A DNA stretch of 64,000 nt from JAUWVG01 sp964633715. Its GTDB lineage: Bacteria; Acidobacteriota; Aminicenantia; Aminicenantales; Aminicenantaceae. Where the stretch lies: assembly GCA_964633715.1 (NCBI GenBank), contig CAZWHQ010000015.1:1-64000 (forward strand). The letters are read 5' to 3'. Below, piece after piece: positions 8,377-16,131 of the stretch. Numbering within the stretch: the stretch's first letter is position 1; each line of letters begins with the position of its first letter. A program made the position numbers and the translations under genes. Below the pieces are notes generated by a model. That model searched no databases and was not told where the DNA came from. It saw only the letters and a program-made list of their open reading frames with translations.

Positions 8377-9585
8377 TTATTTAAGAAAAAGTTTTATAAT
8401 ATTCCAAAGGCCAAGGGCTGAAACAATCAGGATAATAATCCCACCGATAATGTTTTGGCGCATATTGTTAGCCAGCTTTCCCATCTGTCTGCGGTTATTC
8501 AAGACTACAAGAAGAAAAATGGAAGCCACAGGAAGGATAATTCCATTAGCGACCTGGGCAAAAACGATGACGGATATCGGTTTTAGATTGAGAAGCGAAA
8601 CAGCCATTCCGGCCAGAAGAACACCCATCCAAACAGCTCTAAATCCTTTTGATTGCTGTCCGTCCTTCCAGTTCAAAATACCCGAGGATGCATAGGCCGC
8701 TGCATAGGGAGCAGTAATGGCTGAGCTTATCCCGGCAGCAAAAAATCCTATCCCAAACATGATGTTTGTGAAATTTCCAAATAAGGGTTTGAGCTGCTGG
8801 GCCATCTGGATTCCATTTTCTACAGAAATACCTTCGGCATGAAATGCAACTGCAGATGTGACAACGATAGAAATCGAAATAAAACCTCCAAGACAAACTG
8901 CGATAATAAGATCCCTGTTCACATCCTTGAGCCGCTCTTTTGTTTTCCACTTTTCTTTTACAGCTGAGGAATGGAGAAAAAGGTTATAGGGGACAACCGT
9001 TGTCCCGATAAGAGCCAGAATGATGAAGAGGGAATTTTTTGGAAAGGTTGGAATAAAACCTTGAAGGATGGCCAAAATATCCGGCTGAATAATAATCAGT
9101 GTCGTAATAAACGAGAGACTCATGATGAAAACAAGGAAAACGAGAACCTTTTCAACAAGGCGGTATTTTTTTACGCTGAGGACAAGCATGGCCGCCAATG
9201 TTATGACTACGACCCATATTTTTTGGGGGACTGGAGTGATGAGTTCTAGACCAAGTGAACCCCCAATAATATTCCCGGCTTCATAGGCAGCACAACCTAT
9301 GGTGATGGAAGAAATGGTGAGAACGATAAAAAGGATACGGATCCATCGATTTTGAGAATGTTCCCTTAAGGATTGGGCAAGATCCAAGCCCGAGCCCAGG
9401 CTCAAACGACCAGTCATTCCCTGAAGAATGACTGTTGTGATTACGGCGAACACTAGAGCAAAAATGAGGGCATAACCAAAATTTGCTCCGGCCAGAGAAC
9501 ATGTCGTGACTGTTCCAGGTCCTATAAAGGCCGCTGTGACCAAAAAACCCGGTCCAAACAAAGCTTTTTTATTTTTTCTGGCCAT
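8377..9585 (-). CDS. Nramp-family transporter with non-canonical metal site
   Basis: This is an integral membrane protein of about 11 helices in the SLC11/Nramp family, 402 residues from the ATG at 9585. Canonical members have DPGN in helix 1 and AxxMPH in helix 6 to bind Mn or Fe. Here helix 1 reads GPGT (residues 22-25) and helix 6 reads TTVVPYN (residues 195-201), so the Asp, Asn, Met and His positions are all changed. It may move another substrate or work without the usual metal site. The ribosome site GGAGGAGGA lies inside the glycine-rich C-terminal codons of the upstream hydantoinase B gene, which it overlaps by 17 bases. Confidence 0.8.
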   Translation of the reverse strand: MARKNKKALFGPGFLVTAAFIGPGTVTTCSLAGANFGYALIFALVFAVITTVILQGMTGRLSLGSGLDLAQSLREHSQNRWIRILFIVLTISSITIGCAAYEAGNIIGGSLGLELITPVPQKIWVVVITLAAMLVLSVKKYRLVEKVLVFLVFIMSLSFITTLIIIQPDILAILQGFIPTFPKNSLFIILALIGTTVVPYNLFLHSSAVKEKWKTKERLKDVNRDLIIAVCLGGFISISIVVTSAVAFHAEGISVENGIQMAQQLKPLFGNFTNIMFGIGFFAAGISSAITAPYAAAYASSGILNWKDGQQSKGFRAVWMGVLLAGMAVSLLNLKPISVIVFAQVANGIILPVASIFLLVVLNNRRQMGKLANNMRQNIIGGIIILIVSALGLWNIIKLFLK

Positions 9586-11146
9586 ATCCTCCTCCTCCGG
9601 GTGTTTCAATCCGGAGTCGTTCATGCGGCTTTATTTTAAAATTGGCTTTCCCGCCTAACACAGATTTTTTGTTTGTGGAGGAAGAAAAAAGAATATTCCG
9701 ACCTTTGCGTCCCTTTTGTCCACCTAAAACGCCATAGGGTGCAAACTTCCTTCGTTCAGAGATGATGGAAACTTGCGCTGGCTCTAAAAATTCATATTCG
9801 CGGATGATTCCCTCTCCGCCTTTTTTGGCGCCTGCTCCTCCCGACCCCCGGCGAAGAGCATAAGTGGTGATTTTTATGGGCAGATAATTTTCTAAGGCTT
9901 CTAGAGGAGTGTTCAAGGAATTGGTCATGTGTGTATGAACTCCACTAAGACCATCATGACTAGAATTTGCTCCCATGCCTCCTCCTATAGTTTCATAGTA
10001 GGCAAAACTAGTCTTGCGGACTCGATCATAACCTCCAAAAGCGATGTTATTCATGGTGCCTGAACTCGCCGCAGGAATTTTACCGGGCATGGCTTTGGCC
10101 AGAGCTCCGAGAAGAACATCGACGATTCTTTGTGAGGTCTCGACATTGCCTCCAGCAGTGGCTGCAGGATATTGAGCATTAACAATCGATCCTCTTGGAG
10201 CAATGATGTTCAAAGGTTTCAATAGTCCTGTATTAAAGGGGATGTCTTCCTTAATTAAAGACCGGAACACATAGAGGACGGCTGAAGATGTGACTGCAAA
10301 ATTGGCATTCACTCCGCCTTCAGTTTGAGGATCAGAAGATGAGAAGTCAATCTGTGCCTCGTTTTTCTGGATGCGAATTTCAACAGCGATTCGAATGGGC
10401 TTGTGAGTAATTCCGTCATCATCCAGGAAATCAACGAATGTATAAGAACCATCAGGAATGTCTTGAATCGTCTGTCTGAGGATTATTTCTGCATACTCCT
10501 GAATGAAACGTCCGTACTTGGAAATCTTTCTTATCCCATGTTTTTGCACTGTTTCAATCAAGCGCTGTCTGCCTGTCTGATTGGCGGCGACTTGAGCGAG
10601 AAGGTCGCCTTTCCTCTCGTCCGGAGTCCTGACGTTGGCCAAAATCATGTCTAAAACTGCCTGATTGAGTTTTCCTTTTTGTTTGAGTTTAACAGGAGGA
10701 ATAATAAGACCTTCCTGAAAAATTTCTGTGGCTAAAGGCATTGAACCAGGGGACATGCCTCCAATATCTGAATGATGGGCTCTGTTGGCTACAAAAAACT
10801 CAAGTTTTTTCTCTATAAAGACCGGGGAGATACATGTGAGGTCAGGCAGATGAGTACCGCCCCTGTAGGGATCGTTGAGGATGAGGATATCTCCGTCCTC
10901 GAATGTATTTGTTTTTAGAGCCTCTTGGACTGACAGAGGCATGGCTCCGAGATGAACTGGAATGTGTGATCCTTGGGCAAATGTTTCTCCTTTTTTATTA
11001 AAAAGTGCACAGGAGAAATCTTTCCTCTCTTTTATATTTGGAGACAGGGATGTCCTGCCGAGAACAGCCCCCATTTCTTCAGAAATGGAAACGAATATGT
11101 TTTTGAAGAGCTCAAGCTCTATCGGATCAAATAAAGGGATTTTCAT
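9569..11146 (-). CDS. hyuB: hydantoinase B / oxoprolinase subunit B
   Basis: With HyuA this forms an ATP-dependent amidohydrolase of the 5-oxoprolinase / N-methylhydantoinase / acetone carboxylase superfamily. Typical HyuB stretches are SPNIKERKDFSCALF, GDILILNDPYRGGTHLPDLT, RAHHSDIGGMSPGSMP and the C-terminal ETPGGGGYG. The ATG at 11146 starts the conserved sequence (MKIPLFDPIELELF) and has AAAGGA upstream; an ATG further out would add 13 residues. It overlaps hyuA by 20 bases. The substrate is a cyclic imide or lactam such as 5-oxoproline, but cannot be fixed from sequence. Confidence 0.88.
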   Translation of the reverse strand: MKIPLFDPIELELFKNIFVSISEEMGAVLGRTSLSPNIKERKDFSCALFNKKGETFAQGSHIPVHLGAMPLSVQEALKTNTFEDGDILILNDPYRGGTHLPDLTCISPVFIEKKLEFFVANRAHHSDIGGMSPGSMPLATEIFQEGLIIPPVKLKQKGKLNQAVLDMILANVRTPDERKGDLLAQVAANQTGRQRLIETVQKHGIRKISKYGRFIQEYAEIILRQTIQDIPDGSYTFVDFLDDDGITHKPIRIAVEIRIQKNEAQIDFSSSDPQTEGGVNANFAVTSSAVLYVFRSLIKEDIPFNTGLLKPLNIIAPRGSIVNAQYPAATAGGNVETSQRIVDVLLGALAKAMPGKIPAASSGTMNNIAFGGYDRVRKTSFAYYETIGGGMGANSSHDGLSGVHTHMTNSLNTPLEALENYLPIKITTYALRRGSGGAGAKKGGEGIIREYEFLEPAQVSIISERRKFAPYGVLGGQKGRKGRNILFSSSTNKKSVLGGKANFKIKPHERLRIETPGGGGYGQKK

Positions 11147-13133
11147 TCTTTTTCCTTTGGATGAATAGATTAAGGTAAGCATCAACTGTCAGCCTCCAGC
11201 CCGGCGGCAGCAGTGTTGTGGACTCATCATCGACGATTAAGGCCGGGCCAAGGAGTGTATTTCCTGTTTTTAAAAGAGAACGCTTATACAGGTTGGCATT
11301 AAATGTTTTCTGGCCGTAAATGAAAACCTGCTCACCAAACAGGGCTTTCCGTGGATTTGAAGATTGGGGAGGAAACTTCTCGAATCGGACTTTCTCTGTT
11401 ATGCCAACAGCTTTGACGCGGATATTGACGATTTCCACTGGACGGTTGGGATGAAAGTAGGAATAGAGTTTCCGGTGAACAGAATGAAAATTGGATTCAA
11501 TTGATCGATTGTCCTTGTAGGGAATAGAGATTTCATATGACTGTCCCAAATATCTGAGATCGAGAGAATGAAAAATTTTTATCTTGTGTTCAGCAAATCC
11601 CTCTTTTTTCATATCCATGAAACCTTTTTTAGTCAGCTTAGAGAAGAGATCGTTCAGTTCATCTTTTTTGGTTTTGGCCGCCAGTTTTAAGACAGATTTT
11701 GAGGTGTCTTTTATCGAGTCGGCAAGGAGTAATCCCACGGCTGAGAGGACACCTGCATTTTTAGGCACGATCACTTTTGACATGCTGAGATGGGAAGCCA
11801 CATCCACGGCATGCATCCCTCCTGCACCGCCGAATGAGCACAGGCAAAAATTTCTTGGATCGAATCCACGTTCGATAGAGATCACACGGATAGCCTTTTC
11901 CATGGTTGCATTGGCAATTTCAATAATTCCCTCAGCTGTACTCTCTGTGGATTTTCCGATGGCGTCGGCTATTTTTTTTACAGCTCTGTAACTTCGCTTT
12001 GGATAAATCTTCATTTTTCCGCCAAGGAAAAAATCCGGCACGAGTCTGCCTAGGACAAGGTTTGCATCAGTAACCGTGGGTTCCTCTCCTAATCCATAAC
12101 AGGCCGGACCGGGCTGAGCTCCGGCACTTTGAGGGCCGACTTTAAGAGATCCTCCACGATCCAAGTGTGCGAGAGAGCCACCTCCGGCCCCCACGGAGTG
12201 GATGTCGATAATAGGCATCCGAATCGGAAAATCACCAATGAAACTTTCATTTGTTCGCCGGATTTGTCCATCTAAAAGAGACACATCTGAGGAGGTTCCT
12301 CCCATGTCAAAAGTGATGAGGTTCTGTATCTTGGCCGCTTTTGCCAGATGAAAGGCGGCCACGACCCCTCCGGCAGGACCAGAAAGGGAGGTTCTAATGG
12401 GTTCAGATTTAGCAATTGTCGGCGAGATATATCCCTCATTAGACTGCATAATTTTTAAGCTGGCGTGAATGAGATTCTTTTCCAGATTAGACAGGTATCG
12501 GCTGATAACAGGGATGAGGTAGGCATTGACAGCTGTGATGGATGTCCTTTCATATTCACGATGTTCTGGGAGTATCTCACTCGAAATGGAGAACAGCATT
12601 TCTCTCTTCTCCAAGGCTTCCTTTATGGTACGTTCGTTGGAGGCATTTGCATATGAATTGATGAGAGAGACGGCAACGGCTTCAGTTTTATTTCGGCTTA
12701 TTTTATTAAGTGTTTCTTCGAGGGTCTCTGCACAAATTGGCTGTTCGACATGTCCTCCAGCCGTTGTTCTTTCAGGAATACCGAAACATCTTTTGCGGGG
12801 GAGAAGTGGGCGACGCTGCTCTCCAGCTAAACTGTAGAGGTTGTTGCGGGTTTGTCTGCCGATAAAAAGGATGTCTTCAAAGCCTTTTGTCGTGATGAGT
12901 GAGATTGGACCTCCTTTTCTCTCTAAAAGAGAATTGGTCGCAACAGTTGTGCCATGTATGATGAAAAGTGACAAAGATTTTTTCAACTCATCTTCAATTC
13001 CTGCAAGAATAGCATCAGATGGATTGTTTGGAGTGGAGGGGATTTTTTTTACATAGAGTTGGTCCTCGATAAAAAAAATAAAATCAGTAAACGTCCCTCC
13101 CGTATCAATCCCAATCCTGATGTCTTTGTTCAT
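11127..13133 (-). CDS. hyuA: hydantoinase A / oxoprolinase subunit A
   Basis: This 668-residue ATP-binding subunit of the hydantoinase/oxoprolinase family starts with the acetate/sugar-kinase-like phosphate loop IGIDTGGTFTDF. It also shows HGTTVATNSLLERKG, the second nucleotide loop ITFDMGGTSSDVSLL and GAGGGSLAHLD. Together with HyuB it opens an amide ring at the cost of ATP. It lies 18 bases downstream of a small zinc-ribbon gene. It lacks a clear ribosome site, so it probably relies on readthrough ribosomes from the compact upstream genes. Confidence 0.9.
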   Translation of the reverse strand: MNKDIRIGIDTGGTFTDFIFFIEDQLYVKKIPSTPNNPSDAILAGIEDELKKSLSLFIIHGTTVATNSLLERKGGPISLITTKGFEDILFIGRQTRNNLYSLAGEQRRPLLPRKRCFGIPERTTAGGHVEQPICAETLEETLNKISRNKTEAVAVSLINSYANASNERTIKEALEKREMLFSISSEILPEHREYERTSITAVNAYLIPVISRYLSNLEKNLIHASLKIMQSNEGYISPTIAKSEPIRTSLSGPAGGVVAAFHLAKAAKIQNLITFDMGGTSSDVSLLDGQIRRTNESFIGDFPIRMPIIDIHSVGAGGGSLAHLDRGGSLKVGPQSAGAQPGPACYGLGEEPTVTDANLVLGRLVPDFFLGGKMKIYPKRSYRAVKKIADAIGKSTESTAEGIIEIANATMEKAIRVISIERGFDPRNFCLCSFGGAGGMHAVDVASHLSMSKVIVPKNAGVLSAVGLLLADSIKDTSKSVLKLAAKTKKDELNDLFSKLTKKGFMDMKKEGFAEHKIKIFHSLDLRYLGQSYEISIPYKDNRSIESNFHSVHRKLYSYFHPNRPVEIVNIRVKAVGITEKVRFEKFPPQSSNPRKALFGEQVFIYGQKTFNANLYKRSLLKTGNTLLGPALIVDDESTTLLPPGWRLTVDAYLNLFIQRKKNENPFI

Positions 13134-13151
13134 TTCAAGCCTATCTCAAAA

Positions 13152-13370
13152 CTATCTGCAGGTTTCACAGGATGTGGCGGAGCACGTAGCACATGAGGAG
13201 GATGTAGAACGGGTACGCGAACCTGCTCCTCCGATGCCAAAAGCAGAAAGGAGTTTTTGTATATCCTTGCTGCCGCATCGGGAGCAGGTGACTTTTTTTT
13301 CGCCTCCTAAAGAGACGAGGACTTCGAAGGCATAATCACACTTGTTGCACGTAAACTCGTATATCGGCAT
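13152..13370 (-). CDS. FmdB-family zinc ribbon protein
   Basis: This 72-residue protein begins MPIYEFTCNKCDYAFEVLV and continues to CSRCG, giving the two CxxC knuckles of the FmdB regulatory-protein family (CxxC_CXXC_SSSS). The C-terminus carries additional cysteines (CATC, then CETC), which could bind a second metal. Family members are small, common and of unclear role; one was first linked to formamidase/amidase regulation, which would suit the hydantoinase genes downstream. The linker is rich in glycine and serine. Confidence 0.8.
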   Translation of the reverse strand: MPIYEFTCNKCDYAFEVLVSLGGEKKVTCSRCGSKDIQKLLSAFGIGGAGSRTRSTSSSCATCSATSCETCR

Positions 13371-13386
13371 AAACTACGATTATTGA

Positions 13387-13851
13387 CTATTTGATAGCGA
13401 TGGCTTCAATTTCGACTTTTACATCTTTTGGAAGACGTGCGACCTGTACAGCGGCACGTGCGGGAAAAGGGGAATTAAAAAATTCTGCATAGACGCCATT
13501 CATCTTGGTGAAATCGTCCATATTCTCGAGAAAAACGGAACATTTCACAACTTTGTCTAATGAACTTCCTCCAGCCTCTAAAACAGCTTGAAGATTAGTT
13601 AGCGCCAGTCGGGTCTGCTCTTCGATCGTTCCCATTACGAGTTCGTTTGTGACGGGATCGATGGGAATCTGGCCTGAGGCAAAGATGAATCCGTTGGCCT
13701 CGATAGCCTGGGAATACGGACCGATGGCCTCGGGAGCATTTTTAGTTTTGATTTCATTTTTCATGGTTAAAGATCCTCTCTTACATGAGATTAGGCTAGG
13801 TCCTGTTAGAGCCAGGCTTCCTAGCACTAGCAGAGCTTCTCGTCTCTTCAT
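13387..13851 (-). CDS. RidA-family imine deaminase with possible Tat/lipoprotein leader
   Basis: From residue 30 this is a normal RidA (2-iminobutanoate/2-iminopropanoate deaminase): APEAIGPYSQAI, FASGQIPIDP, the arginine in FPARAAVQVARLP and the C-terminal VEIEAIAI. RidA removes reactive enamines made by PLP dehydratases. The first 29 residues look like an export signal: MKRREALLVLG with twin arginines, a hydrophobic core, then LISC as a lipobox. Both possible starts have a ribosome site: AGGAG six bases before the ATG at 13851, and AGAGGA nine bases before the internal ATG at 13764. Two forms, one anchored and one cytoplasmic, are therefore possible. Confidence 0.82.
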   Translation of the reverse strand: MKRREALLVLGSLALTGPSLISCKRGSLTMKNEIKTKNAPEAIGPYSQAIEANGFIFASGQIPIDPVTNELVMGTIEEQTRLALTNLQAVLEAGGSSLDKVVKCSVFLENMDDFTKMNGVYAEFFNSPFPARAAVQVARLPKDVKVEIEAIAIK

Positions 13852-13873
13852 AGTCAGCTCCTAAAATTAATTC

Positions 13874-16126
13874 TTACAATACGCTTATACTGACCTGAGG
13901 GCTTTTTATCACCCTGTTTTCGTTCCTCGCAAGAACTGTAATTGTATACAATCCGGGTTGAAGTTTCCAGAAATATGAAAATTGTGTGCCTGTCTCGGAT
14001 ACTTTCTTTCCGTTTATCCACCATTCCAGCTTGTCAAAGTGAAATCCTTCCTGAGCAGAGGCCTTAAACAGGAGTTTCTGGTAACCTTGCCTCAAGATCG
14101 GATCAATTTTGAATACGTCGCCATTCCTGGGAAATGTGATGATCAGAGGTGGTGTTGGGAGGTCATCTAAAAGGGATTTGGATTCAGAGGTCCTTGGACT
14201 TTTCTTCTCCCCATGAAGAGAGCATTTGGTTTTTGGTTCGGTTCCTGAAATGAAAATTTCTTTTATGGATCCAGGGCAGTTCTTCTCGGCCAGCTGCCCA
14301 GATTCCGGGCAAATATCAATTTCGATCAGCCCCCCAGTTTTTTTAAAATCCTTACTTGGATTTTCATTTTCAAGTGTTTGCATGATGTCACGAAAAAGAG
14401 GCCCGCATCCCGTTACGCCTGAGACATTCTGCATCGGACGTCCATCGAAATTCCCTACCCAGACACCCACGGTATAATTAGGTGTGTATCCAATCGTCCA
14501 GTTGTCTCTAAAGTCCTTGGATGTTCCGGTTTTGACAGCACAGGGAAAGGGCAGAGATAGAGATGAATTGTACCCAAATGACGGGATTCGTGCGTCTTGG
14601 TCAGACAGAATATGCGTGAGAATGTAAGCGACTTGAGGGGTAAACACTTGCCGTCTTTTTCTGATTCTTTTGGATATTAATGGAGTATTTTCGGAATCAT
14701 AGACTTGAAGTATGGCTCTGGATTCCATCCATTCTCCGGCTCTTGCCAATGAGGAATAGGCTTGGACAAGTTCGAGGAGAGTAACTTCTCCATTTCCTAA
14801 AGTCAGTCCGATTCCATAATAACCAGGGCCTCGGTTTAGGCTGTGGAATCCCATGTCCTTAAGCGTATAGTATAGAGCTTCCGGGCCAAGAGTTTCGAGA
14901 ACGCGGACAGCGGGAACATTGTATGAGCAGGCAAGGGCTGTTCTTATTCTTACGGGCCCATGAAATTTCTTATCGTAATTTCTGGGTCTGTAGGTTCCTT
15001 CAGGCGTTGAAAATTGAACTGGGCTGTCATCTATAATCTCTGCGGCTGTCATCCCCCTTTCTAAAGCCAAACCGTAGGTGAAAGGTTTGAGTGCCGAACC
15101 GGGCTGGCGAAGAGATAAAGCGCCGTTGACCTGGCCATCATTTTGATAGTCAAAAAAATCCTTGGAACCGACCAAACTCAGAATATCTCCTGAAAAGTTA
15201 TCTATAACAACCGCAGAAGCATTGGTGATTCCCCGATCCTTTAAAGCGTCGACATGATTTTTGGCCAGAATTTCTACTTTTCTCTGGAGAGAAGAATCAC
15301 ACGTCGTCCGGATGAAACTCATCTTTTGTTTCTCTAAAGAAGAATACAAACCGAGAACGTAATCACAGAAATGCGGGGCCCTAAACTTTTTTGAGTTTGG
15401 AACTATTTTCAGCTCTTCATTCAAACTCCGATTGAGTTCTGGGAGATCTATAAATCCCAAAGCAAACATTTGATGGAGGATCAAACGCTGTCTCTGAACA
15501 GTGAGATGTCTTGTTGAATAGGGATTAAGAACTGATGGAGATCGAGGAATTCCAGCAAGGAATGCCGATTCGGCCAGGCTGAGTTTATCTGCCGATTTAT
15601 CGAAGTAGAGTTGAGCCGCAGCTTCTATACCGTAGGCCTGATTTCCATAGCTGATACGGTTCAAGTATTGCACAAGGATGTCTTTTTTTGAAAGAGTATT
15701 CTCGAGACGTAAGGCCAACCAGGCTTCGAGTATTTTGGAAAAAATATCTCGTCGAAAATGGTAAATGTTCCTGATAAGCTGCTGAGAGATGGTCGATGCT
15801 CCTGAAACAACGTGACCAGATTTGACATTTTGAAGGGCTGCTCTGGCAATTGCAGGAAAACTGACTCCCCGATGTCGAAAGAATTGCCGGTCTTCTGCAG
15901 TAATTGTGGCTTTAAAAAGATCTGCTGAAATGTCCGTGAATTTGACCCAGCGGCATCTCCCGCCTTCATCCGACAAAACTTCTCTCAATAGATTGTCCTC
16001 TCTATCCAGAATAGACAATGAGAGGGTTGGGGCAGGATTCAGTTTTTGTTTTGGAATAGGGAGATAGAGAGAACACATAAAAAAAAGACAAAATGACAGA
16101 AAACTCACCGTGATCTTTTTTTTCAT
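13874..16126 (-). CDS. pbpC: penicillin-binding protein 1C
   Basis: This bifunctional peptidoglycan synthase is anchored in the inner membrane by residues 5-25. The family 51 glycosyltransferase domain shows EDRQFFRHRGV, GASTISQQLIRN and LNRISYGNQAYGIEAAA. The transpeptidase domain has the active-site SALK in GSALKPFTYG, then SYN and KTGTS. A PBP1C C-terminal domain of about 90 residues ends the protein. PbpC is regularly paired with bacterial alpha-2-macroglobulin, and here that gene lies five bases upstream. The pair is thought to guard and repair the periplasm when the outer membrane is breached. Confidence 0.93.
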   Translation of the reverse strand: MKKKITVSFLSFCLFFMCSLYLPIPKQKLNPAPTLSLSILDREDNLLREVLSDEGGRCRWVKFTDISADLFKATITAEDRQFFRHRGVSFPAIARAALQNVKSGHVVSGASTISQQLIRNIYHFRRDIFSKILEAWLALRLENTLSKKDILVQYLNRISYGNQAYGIEAAAQLYFDKSADKLSLAESAFLAGIPRSPSVLNPYSTRHLTVQRQRLILHQMFALGFIDLPELNRSLNEELKIVPNSKKFRAPHFCDYVLGLYSSLEKQKMSFIRTTCDSSLQRKVEILAKNHVDALKDRGITNASAVVIDNFSGDILSLVGSKDFFDYQNDGQVNGALSLRQPGSALKPFTYGLALERGMTAAEIIDDSPVQFSTPEGTYRPRNYDKKFHGPVRIRTALACSYNVPAVRVLETLGPEALYYTLKDMGFHSLNRGPGYYGIGLTLGNGEVTLLELVQAYSSLARAGEWMESRAILQVYDSENTPLISKRIRKRRQVFTPQVAYILTHILSDQDARIPSFGYNSSLSLPFPCAVKTGTSKDFRDNWTIGYTPNYTVGVWVGNFDGRPMQNVSGVTGCGPLFRDIMQTLENENPSKDFKKTGGLIEIDICPESGQLAEKNCPGSIKEIFISGTEPKTKCSLHGEKKSPRTSESKSLLDDLPTPPLIITFPRNGDVFKIDPILRQGYQKLLFKASAQEGFHFDKLEWWINGKKVSETGTQFSYFWKLQPGLYTITVLARNENRVIKSPQVSISVL

Positions 16127-16131
16127 CAGAG

